Assembly (NCBI GenBank): GCA_033439265.1
Contig: JAVTVX010000020.1
Coordinates: 12,852,001-12,916,000 of the forward strand
Source: Dillenia suffruticosa
Taxonomy: Eukaryota; Streptophyta; Magnoliopsida; Dilleniales; Dilleniaceae
Direction of reading: 5' to 3'
Length of the DNA stretch: 64,000 nt
Part shown: piece by piece, positions 12,210 to 23,500 of the stretch
How the letters are laid out: each line of letters starts with the position of its first letter
Numbering within the stretch: the first letter of the stretch is position 1
Program-made: the position numbers and the translations under genes
Notes under the pieces: generated by a model
What the model was told of the DNA's origin: nothing
The model's database searches: none
What the model saw: only the letters and a program-made list of their open reading frames with translations

Positions 12210-12790
12210 TTCAAAATTTTAAAAAGTGACAGTGGAGAATTTTGATTTCTAGATGCTTTTTCTATTCAATGTCAAACTCTGACCAAAGTTCAAAATTTGC
12301 TGATGCAATCATTTGTGACCTTCAACTCAAACTGTGGGTCTGTTGAAGTTGCTTCCTATTATAGTTCACATTTTGTAATCTTATTAATACACTTCCAACA
12401 TACCACCTATGGTCTGTGGTGTTGAAGATTCTTTTACCTTTCTCGACTTGGAAAAATTGATCTTCAAATATATATGCATAGAATTCCAAAAAGTGCCACC
12501 GGAGAATTTCGATTTCTAGATGCTTTTTCTATTGCCATCTTCCTACCAAAGTTCCATATATGCTGATACAATCAGTTGTAGCCTTCAATTCAAACTGTGG
12601 GTATGTTGAAGTTGCGTCCTAATATAGTTTACATTTTGTAATTTCATTAATGCACTTCCCGTGGGCTATGATTTCAAAACAAATAATTAGGACTTTAGTG
12701 CAATGGCCATACCGCCTAAAGTCTGTGGTGTTGAAGATTCTTTTAACTTTCTGGACTCAGAAAAATTGATCTTTAAATACTTTTGCACAG
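12210..12790 (+). repeat. Tandem duplication of intron 7 end, LCB1 copy
   Basis: Copy A (about 12210-12476) and copy B (about 12477-12790) share anchors in the same order: GAGAATTT.GATTTCTAGATGC, CAAACTGTGGGT.TGTTGAAG, ACATTTTGTAAT, and GGTGTTGAAGATTCTTTTA. Offset grows from about 267 to 309 bp because copy B holds an extra segment near 12660-12710. Copy B ends in the real acceptor CACAG of exon 8, while copy A ends at a matching but decayed site (ATAG then AATTCC). The copies are visibly diverged, so the duplication is not recent. Confidence 0.8.
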
Positions 12791-14039
12791 AATTCTGGCC
12801 AAATATGTCCGCTTGATGAGATCATTAGACTCCAGGAGAAATTTTGCTTCTGGGTTTTGCTAGATGAGAGTAACTCTTTTGGTGTCCTTGGCAGCTCTGG
12901 AAGAGGTCTTATGGAGTATTATAGGGTTCCTGTAGGTGTTATTTCTGCTGGTTTATTTATTGCTTCTTCGTGTGGTTACGGTAGTTTGGTTCTGCAGGTT
13001 GATAAAATAGACATTACAACTGCTGCTATGGGCATGCATTGGCCACAGAAGAAGGATTCTGCACTGGAAGTGCAAGGGTTATTGGACATCAAGTATGCAG
13101 GATTTTATTACTGCTGGATGGCTAGAACTGTGTTAAAAGTTGGCACTGTATAATTCCCTATTTCCTACTGCTTATGCATCATTTTGGTATCCATTGTGCA
13201 GCGACTAAGCTGTTCAGCTTATGTGTTTTCTGCTTCATTGCCCCCATACCTTGCAACTGCTGTGATAACTGCTATTGATATACTAGAGAAAAGTCCTGAG
13301 CTAATTAAAAAGCTGAAAGAAAATGCTGCCGTGCTATGTGCAGGTTAGTTTTCTGAAATTAGAATGTAGTTCATACGAGTACATATTGCAGAAAATGTCT
13401 CTAAATCTCAGAAATTATGCACATGTGGCTTTTACTGCCGCTGGCAAATGTTTGCTTCTTATTTCAATCTTGAGCTATCCATCAATGCAGACAAAACCTC
13501 TATGAAGCATTTGATGGACCAAGTCTTAATTTAGAGGAGTTTTCATTTCAACAGGTAGATCTGCAGCATTGAGTAGATAAAAAAAATATATAGTTACAGT
13601 CTAGGCTGCATTTCACAGCATGCTCCTCAGTAGGTAATATTCTAGGCATTAAAATATTGGACTAATTGTGCTTTGATAATCAAATAAAAAGAAATATGAT
13701 CATCTTTTGAAGTGAGCTAATAAATGTGAAAAAGCACGAATGCATTTTTTATTTTTTGCTTTAATAGAAGCTATACTTTTTTGGCGACATAACTAAAAAA
13801 GAAAAAAAATTACTCTGTTTTCTATATTGACCAAAATAGTTTTAGGCTTTTACAATTTATCCAATTAGCATTTTTGTCAAATTGGTAAATGATTTTGATG
13901 TGAAGATAACTATTCTACCCCTAACAAAATCCCAACTTTAAATGAAAATAAAAAACTTTCCCAAAGTTAAAATTAAAAATTCTAAGGAAATTGCTCTTAT
14001 CTCTCTCTCACTCCTCAGCTATTTTAAATGTGGTATGGC

Positions 14040-14700
14040 AAATTGAAATTTCCCATGGCCTTAACTAAATGTCATACAAGATTGATTTTTGAAATGACAG
14101 ATTGTCTAATTTGAATGTTGTATACACAAATTAAAGTTGAATACACGATAAACAAAATGTAGTATGAAACCTTTGAAATAATGTGTCATCAATTTTAAAT
14201 ATCATATTCTAATATTGAAATTTCGTATATGTCTACATAAATATTGTTTAATATCTTTGAAGCTACACATTACGTGTTTTAAATGAGATAGGCATGGACT
14301 AAAATTTCATTTAGTTGTAAATAAATGTCGTATGTGATTTTCGAAATGAGACATTTTGTGTTTTAATAGCAAATGCACTATAAATTTTTTACAGTCCTAA
14401 CTAAATTGCATACTAGATTTTTGAAATGACATGTTGTCTATATTGTATGCTATTATTTAAATTTCATATAGCCCCAACTAAATTTTTAAAATGACACATT
14501 TATTTATAATGTTGTATGTGCTATTCAAACTTTGCGTAGTTTTAACCAAAAGTTGTACAAACTTTTTAAAATGACACATAACTTTGTCGTACGTAGAATT
14601 TTCATTGCGTAAAGGCCAACTAAATGGCCCACAAGATTTTTGAGATGATGCATTTGTCGTTTAATTGTCATAATGTGCACTAAAAATGTCCATCTTTTGT
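14040..14700 (+). repeat. Degenerate tandem repeat, about 65-90 bp unit, 8 copies
   Basis: In intron 10 of the LCB1 copy a motif close to GATTTTTGAAATGACACATT recurs at about 14086, 14171, 14255, 14339, 14418, 14483, 14572 and 14636. Between copies lie related phrases such as CCTTAACTAAATGTCATAC and GAATGTTGTATAC. Spacing is 65-90 bp. The units are strongly diverged, so this is an old array. No coding potential is visible. Confidence 0.65.
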
Positions 14701-16182
14701 TCAGTTTATGGTCTAGCTTTTCTGCATGGTTTAGGCAATGACATTGACAACTTGTTTCTTGTTCATTAGTCCTCATCTTTTTCCTAAACTTCTATAATTT
14801 GTATGAACTCACTGTTGAATGGGATAAGAACCTGTCTAATTCTGCCTTCTGTTTTTTACTCTTTAATCATAAAATTCGAAGAATCAGAGATATAGAATTA
14901 TCACACAGCTTTCAAAACCAACTTTTTAGTAGTTGCTCGCTGAATTGATGTGTTCATATGGTTGCATGTTCTATAAGGTTTGATAGAGGCTTATCTTGGT
15001 ATTTTTAACATGCACATTGTTCCCTTTTTCCTTTCTGTCCTCTCTCTCTCTCCCTTCAATATACATGTAATTGCTGAGGTACTTGATGTTTGCTGAACAT
15101 AGGAACAATGTCTGATATTGGTCTATCTAAAACTTGCCTAACATATTGGTTTCCTAATTAAGTTCATGGTTTATGCTTGCCAGATGTAGCAAAGAGGAAG
15201 ATTATTCGAATGTCCTATCTAGCTGTTTTTAGGTTACTTTGGATAGAAATAAATTCAAGAGTTTTCCAAGGGGGTTAAGAGGCCCCTTCATAGTTTTGTA
15301 TGTCTTTGGTTCAAAACTCTTTACTTTTGGTGTAACACAGATGCTTTTGCCTCTGATGTGGAGGAAGTCAGCTTTGGAGATACCTTGTCTAACCTTGGAC
15401 TTGACGCTTTGCACCTTATCGGTGCCTGTTGGAGAAAAAGTGAGATTTTTAATGCATTTCTTCTTTCTTATAGGAAATAAAGTGAGGTTTTTTATTTGTA
15501 GGCTTGTTGTTGCTGGAAAAGTTGGAATATGGTTACATTTTGGTGGCTCTTTTAATTGAAGGGGTGTTTGGGAAGTCTATAGAGAGAAGCACATCTGAAG
15601 AAAGCTACAGAGTAGAGGGTGGGAGAAGTGTTTTTCTTTGTATAAAACTTTCTTTGTGGAGTAAACAAATATGTAGGCTTATTAAGAAGGTTTTTCTTTT
15701 TTAAATTATTATTATTTTAGTTATTTTGAGTAAATTGGAACATAGTATTGGTTGTAATTGTTCAATCAAATTGAAAGTTACCCTGTTTAAGTCATTGCCT
15801 CATTTTGTTGTTTGCCTATTAAAAATTGATTACCATTCATCCTGTCCTTCAGGTCCAAAATTAAAATCTCTTATCATCTCAATATTTTTTCAATTTATAA
15901 TCTGCATCCTGATTTGTATGTGTATTGTGATCAATAGTCATATTGAGAAGTCCAGTGTTAATTCTCTTGACTCTGTGAAGAACAAACTCACTCAGAAGTA
16001 GTCCAATGAAATGATATATGGGCAATTGATACATTTCTTGTGATGATTATGTTAATTTGACATTTATGTGGGGCATGGCGGAGTAACAAGTGTTCATCAT
16101 TTAACTTGGAAAGGAAAGGAAGATGTAAGCTATTTTATGTGGTCTTAAATATGGAGTGATTAGGTGTTTGTGTTCTGTTTTC

Positions 16183-17510
16183 AGTTTATAGATGATACTA
16201 GGATAGTGAGATTTTTGGTACATGATCACTTTTAAAATTTTGTGAGCATTTTTGGACTTAAGATCAATATGACCAAAAGTGAACTTGTTGACCTAAATGT
16301 TTTTAGTGATACTCTTGATTATTTGGAAAGTATTAGTGATTGTGAGAAGAGAGGGTAGCTTATTTCTTATTGATGGGTTCTCTTGAGGTTAATTCTAGGA
16401 GTTTTCGGTTTTTGGATCCTATTGTGAATTAGGAGACTAAACTGGTGGAAAGAATTTTTATATATTTTTTTCTATTTTTGTTTTTTAAATTTATAAATTT
16501 TAATTTTTTTTAATAACTTAGGTGGGCATATCATCCTTATACTTGTTTATCCAGCATCCCCTAATATTTTCTCTCCCTTTTTTAAGATTTTGGTTGGGGT
16601 AGCACATGAAATAAAAAAGTTGATAAGAGATTTGCTTTGATGTGGAGTAAAATGGCTAAGAAAGAACATTTGGTTAGTTGGGATTATGTATCTAAACCTA
16701 AGTCCGAGGATGAGTTGGGTCTGTATAATGTGGTATCCAATAACATCTCTTTGGCAACTAAATGGTTTTGGTGATTCCTCCTTAGAACTCAGCTGTCATT
16801 TGCATAAGGTTATAAAGAGTAAGTATGGTCTCAACGAGAACAAATGTGATGCGGATACTCAAGCAAGAGTTTCTCATTGCAGTGCTCATAAATTAATTTC
16901 TCATTTATACTCTTTTCTTCCTTTGGTAACCTTTAAAATAGGTGATGGTTTTTGTGTACTGCTTTGGGAGGATTTGTGGATGGGGACTGTCGCTTGTCCG
17001 CTTCTTTCTCTTGTCTTTATAGGTTATCTAAACCTCACGTTTCTTGGAACAAAGATTTCTATATTTGGGAGAACATTTGTTTTCTTGAGATTCTCATTTT
17101 TAAAGAACTTTTAATGGTAGAGAAGTTATTGAGTTTCTTTTTCTGATATTTCTCTTTCACAGTAATAAACTTGCTTCTCATAGTTCTGACACTAGGCTTG
17201 GAATCTTGATCGTTTGTGAATTTTTGCATATAGATCTATCTTTCATCATCTTTTTAGTCTTTCTCAAAATCCTTCATTTCAACTGGAAAGATTTATTTTG
17301 AAGACGAAGGTTGCTACTGAGGTTAGTTTTAATTTGGTCAATGGTGCTTACAAAATTAATACCAATGATCTTCAAAAGTGTAGATCTTATAAAGCCATGT
17401 CATGTGCTATACTAATTCTGACAATAGAGTTCACTTATTTTTACATTTTTCTACTGCGAGGGAGATGTGGAATTGCCTTTTTGCTGTATGCAACAGAGTA
17501 TGCTTTATGA
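16183..17510 (+). mobile_element. Plant L1-type LINE 3' fragment in LCB1 intron 10
   Basis: A sense-oriented remnant of a non-LTR retrotransposon. A reverse-transcriptase end is recognisable (FIDDT near 16184, then FGLKINMTKSEL near 16255). It is followed by the linker that plant LINEs carry after RT (KKEHLVSWDYVSKPKSED.LGL near 16663-16720, then HKVIKSKYGLNEN at about 16800) and the G-G-FW-D-W motif region (IGDGFCVLLWEDLWMG at about 16940-16985). A zf-RVT-like tail is discernible near 17340-17480. Frames change several times, so it is dead. The 5' part (ORF1, endonuclease) is missing, as is usual for 5'-truncated insertions. No certain A-tail or target duplication was found. Confidence 0.7.
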
Positions 17511-18911
17511 GAGTTTCTAATTTGTTTCTTATGAATTTTAGAGGTTTTTGAGATATGCATGGCTGCATGTTTACTTAGTATTCCTTTCTGCCTGAACTTA
17601 TTTATAAATCTTCTATCCTGGTGGTATTCTTGAAGTAATTCTGATAATTAGATACCAAAAGATAGGACTTTTTTGGTGAATTAGTCGGAACATTGGAACC
17701 TTGCTCCTGCTTGACCTTATAATACCTTTTTTCCCTACTTTTGACAGTTTTTGGCAATTGCAGGATTGCCTGATATGCCTGGCCTTTCAATTGCAAGTGA
17801 TCCACTGTCACCTATCGTTTACCTCATACTCAAGTACTCCACAGGCTCTGTCAAGAGTGACCTCCAGCTTCTTGAGGACATTGCTGATTTTGTAAGTCTT
17901 TTGTTTGTTGACCTTTTGCCCAAAATGAAGCCTGAAGGCTGATCTTTGGTACTAAAATCCTTCTGTATGCAGGCTTTGAAGGAACATGGTGTTCTTATGG
18001 CGACATCAAAACGATCGATCCTTGATAAATGTCTCCTGCCTGTCAGAATCAGACTTTTTGTTTCTGCGGGACATACTGAATCCGATTTGTGTAAAACTTC
18101 TGAAGCCTTGAAGAAAACCTCAGAAGCTGTGTTGTCTGGGCATAATTAATCACCCTCTGCATTGTTTCCTTCTGTTTGCAACAATTACATGTAGGCCCTT
18201 GACAAGCAAGGATTAGAAGACTTTTGGTGATCCATGTTTTTCTTCTCATTTTGTAATTTTTGGAGTATAATTAGGCTCTCACCTCTTTTTGTTGTTATTA
18301 TTATTTTGTTTTTCCAAGCAATCAAGATCTTAACTTTTGACAATTGTTCGTAGAGCCTAACAACAAGTTATGGCGTATTATAGCTTATCAAGATTGTTAA
18401 GAGCCATTTGTATGTTAAGTAGGTTAACTTGAAAATATTTACTTTTTACTTTCCTCATGGATTTTCTATTTGTTGTAATAGGGTTTTTGCGACACTATTA
18501 TATATAATTCAGTTTTCTTGTAGCTTTTGGTCATGAAGGATTTATGTGTTCGTTTATTTTCTTCCTCTTTCACTTATGTTCATTTTAGCATATAAAGATT
18601 GTGTCTTATATTCAATGTTGTATTGATGAAATAGCAATTTATTTTGAGAGGTTTATTACTTTCCAATGTGTATGGATAAATACCATTTTCTTTCCCGGGG
18701 TACTAAAAAGGGAAAGCCAAGAGGGCAAGCACTGTATCTGTATCCAAGTCCAAACTCTTACTCTTTTGGGCGGTCCACGTGGTAGGCTAACAAGGTTCCG
18801 GTTGGCACATAGAATTTTGTGGTGTCGGTGCAAAAATAGGTCATGGCCACTAGGCTCCCATATCTTATCCTTGTATGTGTCCCACTTACTGAAACATAGA
18901 CCTTGGCAAGC

Positions 18912-18941
<30 letters not shown>
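18912..18941 (+). repeat. (AG)n microsatellite in GNAT 5' leader
   Basis: A pure AG run of about 15 units ends some 58 bp before the likely ATG of the GNAT gene. It is probably transcribed as 5' UTR. An open frame that begins with GTG at 18945 just after it is not a credible start in a plant gene. Confidence 0.7.
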
Positions 18942-18945
<4 letters not shown>

Positions 18946-18998
18946 TGAATATACGTCCCAACATTCTCGCCATAACAGAGATCGGAGTCTGCAGAAGC

Positions 18999-20230
18999 AT
19001 GACTCAATTACAGCCAAAATATCCAATAAGCAATCATCTGCAAGGACTCGCTCAAACAAACTCAGCATTCAATTGTAAACACAATCATGCTGGTTCTGGA
19101 TGGATTTATTATTCTGTTGAGCGTGTTTGGAAGATTTCAAATAGCATTAGCCGCATGAGATATAGAGACAAGAGGAAAAGCAATTTTGTTAAAAGAGGAA
19201 TGGAGCAGTTTTGCATTTCATCATCAGAAAAAATAGGAGTGATTGCAAATGTAAATTCTAGTGAGGAAGAGTTCGGATACCTAGTAAATGATTATGCAGG
19301 ATGGAAGGTGAGAAGATCGGCAGAGAATGATGAAGCTGAAATGAAGAGGGTTGCTCAAGTTCAAGCTCAAGCTTTTCATGTGCCGGTCTTACTCTTTGAT
19401 GACATATTCTTCCAATTCTTTCAGGTTCTCTCTCTCTTTCTCTCTCCCTCTCTCCCTCTCTCTTATTGAACTTGAACTTGACATTTCTGACTACTGTTTT
19501 CTTGCAAAATTATGCAGGCTGAGGTACTTTCAGGTTTACTTTACAGACTAAGGAATTCACCTCCTGACAGGTAACAACTTCAATTTTTGATAATTTATGA
19601 TTTACATTGTTTTAACTCCAACAGCTAAAAATTTCAAATTTTGGAAGTTTTGAAAAAGAAAAATTCTGCGAGTTTTGGGTTCTGCAATGCAAGAAGAATA
19701 AATTGGTTAAAACAGGTACGCAAGTTTGGTTGCGGAGGCCATAGGTGACGAAACGGAGACACAACTTGTAGGAGTAGTGGATATCACGGTGCAGAGAGAT
19801 GAAAGCGTACTCGAACATTTTCCAGGTGCAGAAGAGTATCTATACATATCCGGCATGGCTGTTCTCAACAGTTTCAGGTTGTATATATTCTATTACTCTC
19901 CTATACTAGGGCTTGTGTGTGTTGGTTTAGACATTAATGTAATGGAAGTTTGTAATACGACTGATTCACAGGAGGCGCAAGGTGGCTACAGCACTGCTCA
20001 AAGCCTGCGATGTGCTATCGAATTTGTGGGGTTACAAATATATGGCATTGAGAGCTTATGAGGATGATTGGGGTGCCCGTAAGTTGTATACCAATGCGGG
20101 TTACAGTGTTGTGTCCGGAGATCCACATTGGATGACTTCTTGGGTTGGCAAAAGGAGACGTGTTCTTATGCTTAAAACTAGTCCATACTACTCCCCGAAC
20201 GCTTCCATAGACAAGTCCTTGAATAGTTAG
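18999..20230 (+). CDS. Plastid-type GNAT N-acetyltransferase (GNAT6/GNAT7-like)
   Basis: Acetyl-CoA-dependent acetyltransferase; plant relatives in plastids acetylate protein N-termini and lysines. Four exons join in frame: 18999-19424, 19518-19570, 19716-19877, 19972-20230, all with GT/AG, giving 299 codons and TAG. The ATG at 18999 is the first in frame. Residues 1-100 are rich in Ser, Asn, Lys and Arg with few acids, as in a transit peptide. The GNAT fold spans about 103-285: GWKVRRSAENDE, LVGVVDITV (beta4), YLYISGMAVL (beta4-5), RRRKVATALLKACD (acetyl-CoA loop; Lys stands where the generic R-x-x-G-x-A has Gly), then ALRAYEDDWGARKLYTNAGY (alpha4/beta7). The final RRRVLMLK is typical of this plant group. 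It looks intact and is the only undamaged gene in the left half. Plastid targeting is inferred. Confidence 0.9.
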
Positions 20231-20335
20231 AAAGAATTGGTTGTTGAAAGCCTAAGACTTGCATGTCAAGGCAAGGGGAAGACGTTGCATATTTTGCCTC
20301 CTGTTGTTTGTTATATGTTACTGCACAATCTCCAT

Positions 20336-20391
20336 CTGATTTTACTCTTATTATCACTTTCATCTGATTTTACTCTTATTATCACTTTCAA
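20336..20391 (+). repeat. 28-bp perfect tandem duplication in GNAT 3' region
   Basis: The unit CTGATTTTACTCTTATTATC plus eight bases occurs twice head to tail without a mismatch, about 105 bp after the GNAT stop codon and probably in its 3' UTR. Perfect identity suggests a recent slippage event. Confidence 0.85.
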
Positions 20392-20522
20392 ATACATAGT
20401 AAACCAAAATGCATTGAAAACATATAAAAAGAAAGCTTCACTTTAGCCTCTTGTCCTTGGTTAAAGAGGATAAGTAGTTTCGCTATAATTTTATTTGAGA
20501 AAAAAATCGGATGAAATGCCTC

Positions 20523-23500
20523 ATTAGTGAAGGATTTATTACACTATATGTGTATGCAGAAGCGTATAAATTAAAAGTTCAGAATTTTGGTATAAATATC
20601 TCAATATGTAGGATTTCAATAAATCAATTGAAACCGCACAATCTCTCGTACACATCGCTCAGTCAGGATAGTGATCACGAAACGAACCACCATCACTATT
20701 TCACGACGTCTTAATCCAATGTCCCGTGACCCAAATGAAGGGAGAAATTTTCATATGCGAAAATTTCTCGAGCCTCAATCGGATTCTCCCTCTAGAGAAC
20801 ATGTGCTTTGCCTCTCTCTATTTTTCTCTTGGGAATCATGATCTCAAACATAATTCAATCTTACCTTCATTTATTCTCAAAAGAAACAAATCCTTTTCTG
20901 TGACACACTCTCCTACCTACCAAAAAGCGGGAGAGGAGACCCATTTTGGAATTGGGAGTTACTTGGGTGGTTGTCTTTGGAAATGGGATAACCACCCATT
21001 ATTTAAATGTCCACGTGGGCATAAATTTACTTCTCTCACTTTCACATGAGAGTATTTTACTTCCGTCATAAAATCACATCTCATGTGATTTACTATATCA
21101 CCTTATTAGACTTTCATATAGGGTTGGACGTCGTGCGACCGACGAGTATACCTGCAAGTAAAGATTTCTCGATACACCTGTTAGGATGATTGAGGAGCCA
21201 TCGTTACTACAAAAAAGAACTTGCTGTACCCCAAATTCAACATAATTATATTCATCAAGCCACTTTCCTCATTGAAAGTGATCATCAATTATTTATCCGA
21301 CCGTGTATTCACTATTATGTTTGAATCCCAATATGGATTAATATAACAGGTTGACCAGTGAATATAACATCATGATATAATGCTGATGGGTCTTCCTTCC
21401 ATACTACTAACTTCAATCTCATCTTAACTGTTTTCTTAACATATATCGCCAAACCGAATCAATCATAATTTATTGGTGACATACTAAAATAGCAATACCA
21501 AAATAAAATTTCAAGAGATAGACGAAAGTCATGAGGGTACAAGAAATCCTATCCAATGGATCTCAGGTCTCATACAGTGGGAACAGAGATATTTAATCAT
21601 ACTATCATCTCAAATAATAGCTCCCACTATTTCTTGGTCATCTTATCACATCTGGTATAAAACCTGTGCCACAGTGTTATTCCCCCATCTCTTAAAAGGA
21701 CATATGTCAGATTTCTCTAATACTGCACAAGTATGGGTCTTAGCCCACATAAGACTTTACTCCAGAGATCTTAGAGAGAGTATCTCAGAGACGATATCAC
21801 TTAACGCAGGTGATATCTGAGATCTCAACCTGGCTATTCACAGACAATATGGATGTTGGTATGTCCATGTCGGTCATGTCACATATGACCTCATCCTGAA
21901 CATACATAAAGGCGACTTATGTTTTAGTAGAGCCACTCTCAAAGTCTCTTACTACTAGAAACCGTCTCATTTCTACTCACTTAGAGCTGGAGGTGGTCAC
22001 TCGTGTGTGAGAGTCGACCATGCCTATCTGACATATATTTTATCATAACTTACTACAGAATATATGACAATCAACTAGTGCAACAAATAAAACTTGTGAC
22101 TGTATAATGCACATATATCATATATATCAATAAGTATCACAATCATACATAGTGAGAAATGTCAAATTACATGTAAACCCAATGATTCCATATCTCTCAC
22201 AAAGGAATCTTTCACAATGGGTTTAATTAAAGGATCAGCCAATATACTGTATAAAAATACACTTAATCATCACTACACCCTTCTCGGTGATATCTGTCAT
22301 ATAATAGTATCTGGTATCAATGTGTTTGGTCTTATTGTGATACTTAGGGTTTTAGTTGTAAGCAATGCCGACCTAATTATAATTAAAAATCATTACTGAC
22401 CTCCCACTTTCTGTCACAACTCTTAAGTCATCCAGAAATTTTCGAAACCAAACACTCTCCTGAACTGTCACTGAGCATACCACAAGCTCAGTCTCTATCG
22501 TAGATAAAGATACACAGATTTGCTTCTTGTTTCTCTAAAGTCGATTTGTATCTATCCAGACTACCACCTCAATTTGCGTTTGAATATCCAACGAAAAACA
22601 AATCACCTCTTCCATAACATAAGGATGGGTTCACAATTCCTTGAGATATTTCAGAGTTCTTTTCACTGCTCTCTAGTGATCCCTTCTAGGATTCAATTGA
22701 TACATTCTCACCAAATCGACTGCAAGATAAATATCTGGTCGTGTATGCCTCATCGCATACACTAAACTACATATTGCACTGGCATAAGGGATTCTACTTA
22801 ACTCCCTTATTTATTCCTAAGTTATATGACACTTTTCAAAATTCAGATCTTCACTTTTAGCGATAAGAGTATCTAATGGGTTGCATTCGTTCATCTCGAA
22901 TGCTCAATAATCTTCCTGATGTAGGACTCTTGTTAAAGAGTCAATATCTTTTTCGAGCGATCCCTCTAGATCCTTACTTCGAGAATGAACTAAGTCTCAC
23001 CTATATTCTTCATGTCAGAACTTGACAATAATCATGTCTCAATGGTCATTAGATACTCCCTGTTATTTCCAATCAATAGAATATCACGCACATATAAGAA
23101 CGTGATCCTTGAAGAGTCATCGGAACGTATCAGATATACACAATGATCCCCCTTGATCATTATAACATCATAAGATATCACCTTCTTGTGAAATTTCAGG
23201 TACCACTGTCTCGACGAGTGTTTAGGTTGTATGTTAACTTCCAAAGTCAACAAACCTTATCTACATGATCTACTGGAACGAACTTAGAGGGATACTCCAT
23301 GTAGATCGGCTCATCCAGACTTCCATTACGAAAAGTGGTCTTTACGTCCATCTAGTGTGACTCTAAATCCATATTCGTAACAATCGCTAAAAGATGAACG
23401 GATCAGGATAAATTAAACTACTACTCCTCGGTAGTCCACCCCTCAGTCTAAGTATAACCTTTGGTTACTAGACGGGTCTTATAACTCTTTATCGATCCAT

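Larger units (their letters stand above)
6308..18149 (+). pseudogene. LCB1: Serine palmitoyltransferase subunit LCB1, unprocessed pseudogene
   Basis: LCB1 pairs with LCB2 in the ER membrane to condense serine with palmitoyl-CoA, the first step of sphingolipid synthesis. Twelve exon-like blocks run in order: 6308-6407, 6503-6598, 7424-7514, 7641-about 7735, 7926-7998, 8109-8241, 9206-9483, 12791-12937, 12998-13092, 13202-13343, 17764-17891, 17973-18149. They encode an N-terminal hydrophobic helix ([11 protein letters not shown]), [76 protein letters not shown] and a C-terminus ending SGHN, all as in plant LCB1. Damage: no AG acceptor before exon 3; one base missing in exon 4 (after GKEVV) and no clear GT donor after it; TAG for Trp in the DEGIHW stretch, a SINE insertion and a frameshift in exon 7; one base missing in exon 9 after AAMG. 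Introns are retained, so it arose by DNA duplication or is a lost single copy. Identity is firm; non-function is very likely. Confidence 0.9.

Noticed and set aside
18945-18998. N-terminal extension of the GNAT frame starting with NIRPNILAI
   Set aside because: The frame opens with GTG right after the AG repeat, not ATG. Plant nuclear genes rarely start at GTG, so I used the ATG at 18999.
18639-19007. Minus-strand frame of about 120 codons before the GNAT gene
   Set aside because: Its centre is a Leu-Ser run from the CT side of the microsatellite, it overlaps the GNAT leader, and it resembles no protein family.
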